From Bradyrhizobium sp. SSBR45G (lineage in GTDB: Bacteria; Pseudomonadota; Alphaproteobacteria; Rhizobiales; Xanthobacteraceae), in NCBI RefSeq assembly GCF_030159255.1, contig NZ_BSCT01000033.1, forward strand, positions 32,287 to 96,286: 64,000 bases of DNA. The letters run 5' to 3'. A program made the translations under genes and the position numbers. Positions 51,132 through 59,963 of this stretch are shown here, in pieces; position 1 is the stretch's first letter, and each line of letters starts with the position of its first letter. A model generated the notes under the pieces. The model was not told the DNA's origin. It worked only from the letters and a program-made list of their open reading frames with translations, and made no database searches.

Positions 51132-52127
51132 TCACGCCAGCGTCTTCAGATACAGGCTCGAATCGAAATAGCTGCTGGCGGGGGTGAACTCCTTGATGCC
51201 CGCATTGGCCATGAAGAAGTCGGTCGACTGCTGCAGCCAGGCCGCGACGGTCCCGTCGGCATACATCGGCTTCCATTGCTGCGAGGTGAACATCTTCTGG
51301 GCCGCGAACTGCTCCTTCAGATCGGACAGCGGCGCCTGCGGGTAATGCGCCTTCTGCAGCGACTCCAGCGCTTCGCTGCTGTTCGCGATGAAATAGTCGT
51401 TGGCTTCCGCCCAGCCCTTGATCAGATTGGCGAGCGTGGCCCGGTTGGCATCGTAGTAATCGTTGCGCGCCGCCCAGCCGCCCATGATCGCAGCCTGCGG
51501 ATAATAGGCCGAGGCGTCAGCGAGCTTCACCGCGCCTGCGACCTTCTCGCGCACCGTGATGTTGAACGGCACCCAGAGCGCGACGGCCGGCACGGCACCG
51601 GAGATGAACGCGGTGACGGCCGCCGGCATGGCCTGGTTGACCAGCTCGACGTCCTTGGGGTCGACCTTGTTGGCGCGCAGCGCCTTGTCGAGAAAGACAT
51701 GCGCGGTCGTGCCGGTCGTGGTCGCGATCCGCTTGCCCTTGAGATCGGCGAAGGATGCGATGCCCTGATCGGCGCGGACCCAGAGCTGGGCGGTGGCCAC
51801 CTCGATGTCGTTGATCAGGAACACCTTGCCCTGGCCGCGCGCCGGAAAGTTGGAGACGACCGCGCCGGTGGCGAGCACGTCGAGACTGCCGCCGATCAGG
51901 GCCTGGAACAGTTCGAGGCCGGTGTTGAACTGGCGCAGCTCCAGATCAAGGCCCTGCTTGTCGAATGAGCCTCGGTCCATGCCGGTCCAGATCTGGCCGT
52001 CGACGGCGAGCGTGTGCAGGTAGCCGACGCGGATGCGCGCTTTCGCCTGCGCGAGCGCCGGCGCTGCCAGCGTGGCGCCGCCGAGCACGGCCCCGGCCGC
52101 CGTCGTCAAGAAGTGTCGCCGATCCAT
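51132..52127 (-). CDS. ABC transporter substrate-binding protein (NMT1/nitrate-sulfonate type), paralogue 2
   Basis: 331 residues. Signal peptide MDRRHFLTTAAGAVLGGATLAAPALAQ, then RVGYLHTLAVDGQIW, ATGAVVSNFPARGQGKVFL, GKRIATTTGTTAHVFLDKALR and AVPAVALWVPFNITVREKV, closely parallel to paralogue 1. It is 37 bases downstream of the ATPase gene on the same strand and forms one operon permease-ATPase-SBP. The substrate class (nitrate, sulfonate, thiamine precursor) cannot be fixed by sequence alone; nearness to sox genes makes an organosulfur compound attractive but unproven. Confidence 0.93.
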   Translation of the reverse strand: MDRRHFLTTAAGAVLGGATLAAPALAQAKARIRVGYLHTLAVDGQIWTGMDRGSFDKQGLDLELRQFNTGLELFQALIGGSLDVLATGAVVSNFPARGQGKVFLINDIEVATAQLWVRADQGIASFADLKGKRIATTTGTTAHVFLDKALRANKVDPKDVELVNQAMPAAVTAFISGAVPAVALWVPFNITVREKVAGAVKLADASAYYPQAAIMGGWAARNDYYDANRATLANLIKGWAEANDYFIANSSEALESLQKAHYPQAPLSDLKEQFAAQKMFTSQQWKPMYADGTVAAWLQQSTDFFMANAGIKEFTPASSYFDSSLYLKTLA

Positions 52128-52164
52128 GATACGCCTCCCTCTGTTGTCGTTTTATTGTCGTTGT

Positions 52165-52989
52165 TCAGTCTGCAGGAACGAACGATGGCGTCGGCGCCAG
52201 CGGCGCCGTGTACTCGTCCATCACGAGCCGGCCGACCCGGGCCCGCAACTCCGCGAACTCGCGTCCCTCGCGCAGCTGTTCGGTCCGCGGATAGGCAAAC
52301 GGCACCTCGACGATCTCCTTGATGCGCGCCGGACGCGCGGTCACGACCACGATCCGCGACGCCATGAAGACCGCCTCCTCGACCGAGTGCGTGATCAGCA
52401 TCACCGTCTTGCGTTCGGCCGCCAGCACCCGGAGCAGCAGGGTCTGCATGTGGATCCGGGTCTGCGCGTCGAGCGCGCCGAACGGCTCGTCCATCAGCAG
52501 GAAACGCGGCCTGACCGCGTAGGCGCGGGCGATCGCAAGCCGCTGGCGCATGCCGCCCGAGAGATGCTTGGGATAGGCATTGGCGAACTCGGTCAGGCCC
52601 ATCAAGGCGAGATAATGCGCGCAGATCTCGTCGCGCTCGGCCGCCGGCACGCGATTGGCCTTCAGGCGCAGGCCGAACGCAATGTTGTCGCGAACGGTGA
52701 GCCAGGGAAAGACGCCATACTCCTGGAAGATCACGCCGCGCTCCGGACCGGGGCCGACCACGGGCACGCCGTCGAACAGCACGCGTCCGGATGTCGGCTT
52801 CTGGAATCCCGCCAGCATGTTCATCATCGTGGTCTTGCCGCAGCCGGACGGACCGATCACGGCGATGAACTCGCCCTCGTCGATGTCGTAGCTGACATCG
52901 TCGATCACCGTCAGCCGGCCGCCGGGCGTGTCGAAGCCGAGCGACACCTGATCGAACCTCGCCCGTCGCGCTCCCGGACCGCCCGTCAT
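52165..52989 (-). CDS. ABC transporter ATP-binding protein (nitrate/sulfonate/taurine type)
   Basis: 274 residues. Walker A GPSGCGKTT, Q-loop FQEYGVFPWLTV, signature LSGGMRQR, Walker B RFLLMDEPFGALD and the H-loop LITHSVEEAVFM are all intact. The EYGVFPW wording is characteristic of the SsuB/TauB/NrtD group. The start overlaps the permease stop (ATGA at 52986-52989 on the minus strand). Confidence 0.95.
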   Translation of the reverse strand: MTGGPGARRARFDQVSLGFDTPGGRLTVIDDVSYDIDEGEFIAVIGPSGCGKTTMMNMLAGFQKPTSGRVLFDGVPVVGPGPERGVIFQEYGVFPWLTVRDNIAFGLRLKANRVPAAERDEICAHYLALMGLTEFANAYPKHLSGGMRQRLAIARAYAVRPRFLLMDEPFGALDAQTRIHMQTLLLRVLAAERKTVMLITHSVEEAVFMASRIVVVTARPARIKEIVEVPFAYPRTEQLREGREFAELRARVGRLVMDEYTAPLAPTPSFVPAD

Positions 52990-53756
52990 CCGACGGCCCG
53001 GTCCTGCCACACCAGCAGCCAGGCGCTGAGCCGGCGCAGGAGCGTGTCCATGATCAGCGCGACACAGCCGATGCAGATGATGCCGACATAGATGACGTCG
53101 AGCAGGAAATAGGTCGAGGCGTTCTGGATCGTGGCGCCGAGCCCGCGCTGCGCGGCAATCAGCTCCGAGGCGACCAGCGTCGCCCAGGTCACCCCCAGCG
53201 ACACCCGCAGCGCGGTGAGGATATGCGGCACGGTGAGCGGAATGATCACCTTGAGGAAGGTCTCGAGCTCGCTCGCCCCGAGCGTCTGAGCCACGCGGAT
53301 GTAGAGCGGCGTGATCTGCGACACGCCCTCGTACATCACGATCACGCCGGAGAAGAACGCCGCGTAGAACAGGATCACCAGCTTGGCGACCTCGTCGACG
53401 CCGAAATAGACGATGACCAGCGGGATCAGCGCGATCGGCGGCAGCGCGCGAAAGAAATTGATCAGCGGATCGGCGAAGATTCGGGCCGGCCGGTACCATC
53501 CGATCAGGAAGCCGATGGGAACGGCGACGGCGATCCCCAGTGTCACGCCTGCGAACACACGCCGCGCGGAGGCGAAGATGTCGTACAGCAGACCGTGATG
53601 CAGCAGCAGATCGATGAAGCGCGCGGCGACCTGCTGCGGCGCTGGAATCAGGGCGTCGTTGACGAAGCCGCTCAGTCGCACCGCGTACCACAACAGCACG
53701 ACGCAGAGCCAAGGCGCGAGGCGCAGCACGACGGTTCTCAGACCACGCACGTGCAT
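52986..53756 (-). CDS. ABC transporter permease (SsuC/TauC type)
   Basis: 256 residues with six membrane helices. The EAA-type cytoplasmic loop is visible as RVAQTLGASELETFLKVIIPLTVPHILTALRVSLG. It is the first gene of the permease-ATPase-SBP operon; the coding frame starts at the ATG 53754-53756. Confidence 0.94.
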   Translation of the reverse strand: MHVRGLRTVVLRLAPWLCVVLLWYAVRLSGFVNDALIPAPQQVAARFIDLLLHHGLLYDIFASARRVFAGVTLGIAVAVPIGFLIGWYRPARIFADPLINFFRALPPIALIPLVIVYFGVDEVAKLVILFYAAFFSGVIVMYEGVSQITPLYIRVAQTLGASELETFLKVIIPLTVPHILTALRVSLGVTWATLVASELIAAQRGLGATIQNASTYFLLDVIYVGIICIGCVALIMDTLLRRLSAWLLVWQDRAVG

Positions 53757-54150
53757 GTCACATCACTCGCACTGCTCAAACCAACGCACGGTAAAAATCA
53801 TAGGTCATGCCGCCTCACCATACAAGTTGCGTCGGGAGCAGGTTGCACGGTGAGCGCAATGCATGGCACGCCGATGGCAGACCCGCTTCACCGCTCGCCG
53901 GAGTTGTCTGCGCGCCACGCGCCGCGCGTCATGGGATGCGCGCAGGCGACTGCCGAAGATGATCGGCCTGCCACAGATGTCGGCGGGCGCAGCATGCGCG
54001 CACGTGCCATGCAGCCGCGTTCATGGACAGTGAACCACAATCGCCGATAGTGTGGCGCTTCGCCGCGCCATGCCGCGGAAGAGGCGGCCATTCGCGGCCC
54101 GCAGTGACACCCAGGCCAATTTCAGACCCCCGGAGCCGATCGGATCGACC
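53757..54150. other. Divergent intergenic region between ABC operon and MFS gene
   Basis: 394 bases. It should contain the promoters of the ABC operon (minus) and the MFS gene (plus). A relatively AT-rich segment at 53785-53805 (GCACGGTAAAAATCATAGGTC) is the likeliest ABC promoter area. No regulator gene is adjacent and no operator is obvious. Confidence 0.4.
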
Positions 54151-55374
54151 ATGGCTGACGTTCTCGCCGCATCGCAACATACCGGTGCTCCGGTCCGGGC
54201 CGCCTCTTCCGTGCGCACGCTGGCGCTGATTTCGCTGGCCCATTGGGTCAGCCATCTCCACATGTACGTGCTGCCGATGCTGTTCCCCTATCTCAAGGAG
54301 AAGCTCGGCGTCGGCTATGTCGAGCTCGGCCTTCCGCTCACCGTGTTTGCCGTGGTGTCGGCGCTGACCCAGGCGCCGGTCGGCTATCTGGTCGACCGCG
54401 TCGGCGCGCGCCGCATCCTGCTGCTCGGCCTGACGCTCGGCGGCGTGTCGCTCGCCATGCTCGGCGTCTACCTGACCTACGCCAGCCTGATGGGGGCGGC
54501 GGTGCTGATGGGCCTCGCCAATGCGGTCTATCATCCGTCCGACTACGCGCTGCTGTCAGCCCATATCGAGGAGAAGCGGATCGGCCGCGCCTTCGGCGTG
54601 CACACCTTCTCCGGCTATCTCGGCGGCGCCGTCGCGCCCGCCGTCGTCGCCGCTCTGGTGACGACCGTGGGCGGCTCCGGCGCGCTGATCGCCACCGGCC
54701 TCGTCGGCCCGCTCGCCGCACTGCTGCTGCTCGCCGGCAACGTGCCAGAGGTGCCGAAGCATCAGCATCACGTCCGCGCCGATGGCACCAAGGCCAAGCC
54801 ACCGAGCCTGCTGACGCCGATGCTGATGCTGCTCACTGTGTTCTTCATGCTGCTGAGCCTGTCCAATATCGGCATTTCCAGTTTCGGCGTCGTCGCCTTC
54901 ATGAACGGCTACGGCATCTCGTTCTCGACCGCCAACATCGCACTGACCGCCTTTCTCGGCGCCAGCGCCGTCGGCGTGCTCGCCGGCGGCTATCTCGCCG
55001 ACCGCATCCGCCATCACAACCTGGTCGCGGCGGTCGCCTATGCCATCAACGCCGTGCTGGTGCTGATCATCACCTTCGTCAGCCTGCCGACCGTGCTGCT
55101 GGTCGCGATCATGCTGACCGCCGGCTTCATGAGCGGCGTCATCGCGCCGTCGCGCGACATGCTGGTGCGCCAAGCCGCCCCTCCCGGCGCCGCCGGCCGC
55201 GCCTTCGGCATCGTCTCCACCGGCTTCAATGTCGCCGGCGTGATCAGCCCGCTGCTGTTCGGCTGGATCATGGACATGCACGCGCCGCGCTGGGTGTTCG
55301 GCACCTCCGTCGTGTTCATGCTGCTGACCATCGTGCTGGCGTTTTTCACCGAGCCGAAGAAGGCGACGGCTTAG
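54151..55374 (+). CDS. MFS transporter (Fsr/fosmidomycin-resistance-like)
   Basis: 407 residues, twelve membrane helices. LALISLAHWVSHLHMYVLPMLFPYLKE opens the first helix and has the His-rich start of the Fsr-like branch. Loop 2-3 is DRVGARRILLLG; loop 8-9 is YLADRIRHHNLVA. A His-rich inter-domain loop (PKHQHHVRADG) lies near the middle. The ATG at 54151 starts a short soluble lead. Substrate unknown. Confidence 0.9.
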   Translation: MADVLAASQHTGAPVRAASSVRTLALISLAHWVSHLHMYVLPMLFPYLKEKLGVGYVELGLPLTVFAVVSALTQAPVGYLVDRVGARRILLLGLTLGGVSLAMLGVYLTYASLMGAAVLMGLANAVYHPSDYALLSAHIEEKRIGRAFGVHTFSGYLGGAVAPAVVAALVTTVGGSGALIATGLVGPLAALLLLAGNVPEVPKHQHHVRADGTKAKPPSLLTPMLMLLTVFFMLLSLSNIGISSFGVVAFMNGYGISFSTANIALTAFLGASAVGVLAGGYLADRIRHHNLVAAVAYAINAVLVLIITFVSLPTVLLVAIMLTAGFMSGVIAPSRDMLVRQAAPPGAAGRAFGIVSTGFNVAGVISPLLFGWIMDMHAPRWVFGTSVVFMLLTIVLAFFTEPKKATA

Positions 55375-55448
55375 CTGTTAGTCGTCACTATCAAGCTTAT
55401 CGTCAAAGCGCCTGGACACAGGAAGATGAGCGCAGTGCCCATGACTGC

Positions 55449-55603
55449 GCCCTCTCCCCTTGCGGGAAAGGGCATGCAGGACGGTTCGGCAAGCTCGGTT
55501 GGGTGAGGGGTATCTCTCCGCGCTACACTCGTGGAGAGATACCCCTCACCCGACCGAGTGAATGGATAGGCCGGCGACGCCCTCTCCCGCAAGGGGAGAG
55601 GGC
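55449..55603. repeat. Nested inverted repeats
   Basis: Outer perfect 18-bp arms at 55449-55466 and 55586-55603, and within them perfect 19-bp arms at 55501-55519 and 55533-55551 extended by GCTCGGTTGGG-like flanks. The RNA would form one long two-tier hairpin. It stands between two co-directional genes. Confidence 0.8.
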
Positions 55604-55723
55604 ACAGTCATAGGCACCGCGGCGGCGGCTTCTGTCGCAACGCTGCCCTCACGTCCCGCGTGTTGACATCACCGCCCGACCGCCGATGATGCACGCAACA
55701 ACAACATCCGGGGAAGACACGCC

Positions 55724-57442
55724 ATGACCCAGCCAGATCTCGTGATCCGCGGCGGAACCGTTGCTGACGGATCTGGCGGCGAGCTCTTCGAGGCCGATGT
55801 CGCCATCGCCGGCGGCCGCATCGTCGAGGTCGGCAAGGTCGCGGCATCCGGCCGCGAGGAGATCGATGCGCGCGGCAAGCTCGTCACGCCCGGCTTCGTC
55901 GACGTCCACACCCACTATGACGGCCAGGTCACCTGGAGCCACGACATCTCGCCGTCATCGCAGAACGGCGTCACGACCGCGGTCATGGGCAATTGCGGCG
56001 TCGGCTTCGCGCCGTGCCGCCCCGCGGATCATCAGCGGCTGATCCAGCTGATGGAAGGCGTCGAGGACATTCCCGAGCCGGTGCTCGAAGCCGGCATTCC
56101 CTGGGAGTGGGAGAGCTTTCCCGATTACATGGAATGGCTCGGCCAGCGCGCGTTCGATCTCGACATCGGCGCCCAGCTGCCGCATGCGGCGCTGCGCGTC
56201 TATGTGATGGGCGAGCGCGGCGCCCGGCGCGATCCGGCCACAGCAGAGGACAACCGCGCGATGGCGGCGCTGGCCCGCGATGCGGTCAAGTCCGGCGCGC
56301 TCGGTTTCTCCACCTCGCGCACGCTCAACCACCGCACCTCGACCGGCGACTACACGCCGACACTGAAGGCTGGCGAGGACGAACTGATGACGATCGCGAC
56401 GGCGATGCAGAGCGCCGGCCGCAGCGTGCTGCAATTCGTGCTCGACATCTCCACCATCCACGAAGACCTGCCGATGATGCTGCGCATCGCCGAGCAGACG
56501 AAGTGCCCGATCTCGTTCTCGGTGACGCAGAACGACCGTGCGCCGCAGCGCTGGCGGCAGACGCTGGCCGAGATCAATGCAGCCGCCGCGCGCGGCCTGT
56601 CGGTGACGGCGCAGATCGCAGCGCGCCCGGTCGGGCTGCTGCTCGGGCTCGAATTGTCGCGCAACCCGCTGCAGACGCATCCGAGCTATCAGGCGATCGC
56701 GCATCTGCCGTTACCCGCGCGCGTGGTCCGGATGCAGGATCCGCAGGTGCGCGCGGCCATCCTCAGCGAGCAGGCCAGCGCAACCGACGACCCGCTGTTC
56801 TTCAAGCCGAACTACGACAAGATGTACCAGCTCGGTGATCCGCCGGACTACGAGCAGCCGCCGGAGCGGTCGCTCGGCGCCCAGGCCCGCGCCCGCGGCT
56901 GCCGGCCGGAGGAGCTGGCCTATGACGCGATGCTGTCGGACGAGGGCCGCGGCATGCTCTACGTGCCCTTCCTGAACTATGCCGACGGCAATCTCGACGC
57001 CACCTATGAGATGCTGCGCGACCCCAGAAGCGTGCCCGGCCTCAGCGACGGCGGCGCGCATTGCGGCATCATCTGCGATGCCAGCTTCCCGACCTATCTG
57101 CTGACGCACTGGACCCGCGACCGCCGCCGCGGCGACAGGCTCTCGATCCCCTTCGTCGTCGCCGCGCAATCGCGCAAGACCGCCCTCTCCGTCGGCCTCG
57201 ACGATCGCGGCCTGATCGCGCCCGGCTACAAGGCGGATGTGAACGTCATCGACTATGGCCGGCTGCATCTACACCCGCCCAAGGTCCACTACGATCTTCC
57301 GGTCGGCGGCCGCAGGCTGATGCAGCAGGTCGACGGCTACGAGGCGACGATCGTCTCCGGCGTGGTGACGCGCCGGCAGGGTGAGGCCACGGGCGCTCGG
57401 CCGGGGCGGCTGGTCAGGGGCGCGCGTGGTAGCGCGCATTGA
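55724..57442 (+). CDS. N-acyl-D-amino-acid deacylase / D-aminoacylase-like amidohydrolase
   Basis: 572 residues, composite-domain amidohydrolase. The N-terminal beta strand set (TQPDLVIRGGTVADGSGGELFEADVAI) leads to the metal motif FVDVHTHYDGQVTW, later GALGFSTSRTLNHRTSTGD, and the C-terminal GGAHCGIICDASFPTYLLTHW and APGYKADVNVIDYGRL. These enzymes release D-amino acids from N-acyl derivatives or hydrolyse related amides. An adjacent carrier on the opposite strand may supply substrate. Confidence 0.92.
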   Translation: MTQPDLVIRGGTVADGSGGELFEADVAIAGGRIVEVGKVAASGREEIDARGKLVTPGFVDVHTHYDGQVTWSHDISPSSQNGVTTAVMGNCGVGFAPCRPADHQRLIQLMEGVEDIPEPVLEAGIPWEWESFPDYMEWLGQRAFDLDIGAQLPHAALRVYVMGERGARRDPATAEDNRAMAALARDAVKSGALGFSTSRTLNHRTSTGDYTPTLKAGEDELMTIATAMQSAGRSVLQFVLDISTIHEDLPMMLRIAEQTKCPISFSVTQNDRAPQRWRQTLAEINAAAARGLSVTAQIAARPVGLLLGLELSRNPLQTHPSYQAIAHLPLPARVVRMQDPQVRAAILSEQASATDDPLFFKPNYDKMYQLGDPPDYEQPPERSLGAQARARGCRPEELAYDAMLSDEGRGMLYVPFLNYADGNLDATYEMLRDPRSVPGLSDGGAHCGIICDASFPTYLLTHWTRDRRRGDRLSIPFVVAAQSRKTALSVGLDDRGLIAPGYKADVNVIDYGRLHLHPPKVHYDLPVGGRRLMQQVDGYEATIVSGVVTRRQGEATGARPGRLVRGARGSAH

Positions 57443-57492
57443 CCGGGTTCGTCGTTTAGCTGTGTAGGCACGAAGCCAACGATATCCTCGCT

Positions 57493-57665
57493 GTCGTCCC
57501 GGACAAGCGCGCGGCACGCGCGCGCCGATCCGGGACCCATAACCACAGGGAGATCTGTGAGGCACGATGTCCGACCGATCTCGCCCAGCCAGGTCCGCCA
57601 CGGCGTATGGGTCCCGGGTCGGCGTCCGCCAACGCTTTCGCGTTGCCGGACTTGCCCGGGACGAC
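57493..57665. repeat. Palindromic repeat, GTCGTCCCGG family, copy 2
   Basis: Opens GTCGTCCCGGACAAGCG, closes CTTGCCCGGGACGAC, with CCGGGACCCATAACCAC and TATGGGTCCCGGGTCGGCG inside. Same unit as 15048-15229, in the convergent gap between the amidohydrolase and MFS genes. Confidence 0.8.
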
Positions 57666-57734
57666 ACCGAATGTAAGGCTAGCGTTGTGGCAAGGCGGCG
57701 CTAAGCTCATCCATCATGCCGCCCGAACCACCCC

Positions 57735-59045
57735 TCACGCAAACTCCGGCGCGACAGCCTCATGCGCCTGCAGGCGGCCGCGTTCGCTGTTGGGCCAGAG
57801 CAGCGCAAGCCCGAGCAGGCCGGCGATGACCATGATGACCGCGTTGATGGTGAAGCCCGACATGTAGCCCTCGACCAGACTGCCGGAGGCCTGGATCATC
57901 TTGCCCATCACGACCGGCGCGATGATGCCGGCGAGCGTATAGAGCGCGCCGTAGATCGCGATCACGGCGCCGCGCTGCGCGACCGGCGTGAACTCGCCGA
58001 TCATCGGCGGACATACGACGTAGATCGAGCCGCACAATCCCGATCCGACCACGAGCAGCGCGATCTGGGCCGATGCGCTGTCGACATGCGCCATGCAGGC
58101 CATCAGTCCGCCGCCGATCACGAGCGGAGTCGCACCGAGCACGCCGCGGGCCATGCGCGTGGAGACGCCGCGCGCCATCAGCATCTGTGACAGGAAGCCC
58201 GTCGTCAGCACGACGCACGCACCGAAGATCCAGGGCAGGATCGAGATGAAGCCGGCCTGCTGCTGCGAAAAGCCGAGCCCCTTGACGAGGAACGGCGTGA
58301 ACCAGGTCAGCCCGAGCGACAGCGCCCAATAGGCGCCGAAGGTCGCCGCAGCGCAGCCGACGAAGGTCCGCGACGTCAGCAACCGCAGATAGGGCACGCG
58401 CTGCTCGCGTGAGCCGGCCATCTCGATCTCGGCCAAGGGGCCTTCCCGGCCCAGCCAAAGCCACGCCACGCTCCACATCAGTCCGACGACACCGAGCGCG
58501 CCGAACGCGTAGTGCCAGCCGTAGGTCACGATGATGAAGTTCAGCGCCGGCACTGCAAGGATGACGCCGAAGGCAGAGCCCTGTGACAGGATCGCGGTCG
58601 GCATCGCGCGCTTCTCGTCGGGAAACCATTTGTAGACCGCGTGAACCGCGACAGACGCCGCCGGCCCCTCACCGGCCCCGAGAATGACGCGGCAGATCAA
58701 CAATGTGATGAAGCCGACGGTACCAACCATCGGGAATTGCGCCAGCGCCCAGATCAGCGCGAGCGCCAGCAGCACCCAGCGCGTCGGCACCTTGTTGACG
58801 ACGAAGCCGACCACGATGGCCGAGATCGAGAACAGGAAGAAGAATGACGAGCCGAGCAGGCCGAACTGCTCGGCGTTCAGATTAAGCTCGGTCATGATCG
58901 GCACACCGGCCAATCCGACCACGATCTTGTCGGCGAAGTTCACCAGCATGAACAGGAACAGCAGGAAGGTGATCTTCCAGGCGCCTTTCGGCGTGGATTG
59001 CGAGCTTGCGCGGGATGTGCGCGAGAGCGTCGTTGGCGCGGCCAT
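57735..59045 (-). CDS. MFS transporter, anion:cation symporter (ACS) family-like
   Basis: 436 residues, twelve helices. The first helix has the ACS pattern FVNFADKIVVGLAGVPIMTELN (written MLVNFADKIVVGLAGVP in the protein), followed by GLLGSSFFFLFSISAIVVGFVVNKVPTRW. Loop 8-9 reads MLMARGVSTRMARGV. ACS carriers take up organic anions such as glucarate, phthalate or hydroxyphenylacetate. It converges on the amidohydrolase gene. Confidence 0.9.
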   Translation of the reverse strand: MAAPTTLSRTSRASSQSTPKGAWKITFLLFLFMLVNFADKIVVGLAGVPIMTELNLNAEQFGLLGSSFFFLFSISAIVVGFVVNKVPTRWVLLALALIWALAQFPMVGTVGFITLLICRVILGAGEGPAASVAVHAVYKWFPDEKRAMPTAILSQGSAFGVILAVPALNFIIVTYGWHYAFGALGVVGLMWSVAWLWLGREGPLAEIEMAGSREQRVPYLRLLTSRTFVGCAAATFGAYWALSLGLTWFTPFLVKGLGFSQQQAGFISILPWIFGACVVLTTGFLSQMLMARGVSTRMARGVLGATPLVIGGGLMACMAHVDSASAQIALLVVGSGLCGSIYVVCPPMIGEFTPVAQRGAVIAIYGALYTLAGIIAPVVMGKMIQASGSLVEGYMSGFTINAVIMVIAGLLGLALLWPNSERGRLQAHEAVAPEFA

Positions 59046-59303
59046 GTTCCCTCCCCGTCATTGTTTTGATCCGCCCCTGTGGTTCGGGCGTTTCGACGAT
59101 GCTACGCACGAAGCGGCTCGGCAGGCAACGGGCCCGCGCGCTAAGTTGTTGTTGCAACGCGAGAATTTACCCTCTCGGGCTGCACGGCGAAGCCCACGCA
59201 ACCTGGTCACGAGCGAACGGCCATCACATCGTGGACTTCTCGACGAACGAGCAAATGATGTTCGCGTTTGCCATCGACATGTTGTGATGCAACAACCCCG
59301 GTC

Positions 59304-59963
59304 ATGCGCGTGCTCAGTGTCCGTGAACTCACCAAGTCCTATCGATCCGGCGGCGAGCCGATCAAAGTCCTGCGTGGCGTCGACCTCGACCTCGCCTCCG
59401 GCGAACGCGTCGCGCTGACCGGCGAGTCAGGCTCGGGCAAGAGCACGCTGCTGCATCTCATTGCGGGACTCGATGCGGCGGATGGCGGCGAGATCATTCT
59501 CGATGGCGCGTCCGTCGGCGCGCTCGACGATGCCGGGCGAGCGGCGATCCGGCGCGAGCGGCTCGGCCTCGTGTTCCAGCAGTTCAATTTGGTGCCGAGC
59601 CTGTCGGTGCAGGACAATCTCAGTTTCCAGGCCCGGCTGGCCGGACGGCACGATCCGGCGTGGCACACCGAACTGGTGGAGCGGCTCGGGCTGAAGATGC
59701 TGCTGAAGCGTTATCCCGAGCAATTGTCCGGCGGCCAGCAGCAGCGCGTCGCGATCGGCCGCGCGCTCGCGATCAAGCCGAGCCTGCTGCTCGCGGACGA
59801 GCCGACCGGCAATCTCGACGAGGACACCGCCGACGAGGTGATGGCGCTGACGCGCGATTTGGTGACCCGGACCGGCTGCGGCTTCCTGATGGTGACGCAC
59901 AGCGCGCGGCTCGCCGCGATGCTCGACCGCCACGTCCATCTGCATGCCGGACGCGTCGCATGA
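59304..59963 (+). CDS. ABC exporter ATP-binding protein, LolD/MacB-type
   Basis: 219 residues. Walker A TGESGSGKSTLL, signature LSGGQQQRVAIGRALA and Walker B LLLADEPTGNLDEDT, whose LDEDT ending is typical of LolD/MacB/FtsE ATPases. The ATG at 59304 starts the domain (RVLSVRELTKSYRSGG). Its stop overlaps the permease start by four bases. Confidence 0.95.
   Translation: MRVLSVRELTKSYRSGGEPIKVLRGVDLDLASGERVALTGESGSGKSTLLHLIAGLDAADGGEIILDGASVGALDDAGRAAIRRERLGLVFQQFNLVPSLSVQDNLSFQARLAGRHDPAWHTELVERLGLKMLLKRYPEQLSGGQQQRVAIGRALAIKPSLLLADEPTGNLDEDTADEVMALTRDLVTRTGCGFLMVTHSARLAAMLDRHVHLHAGRVA

Noticed and set aside
52165..53712. ATPase fused to a long N-terminal extension
   Set aside because: The extension overlaps the permease gene out of frame and reads as Arg-rich noise; the ATPase begins at 52989.
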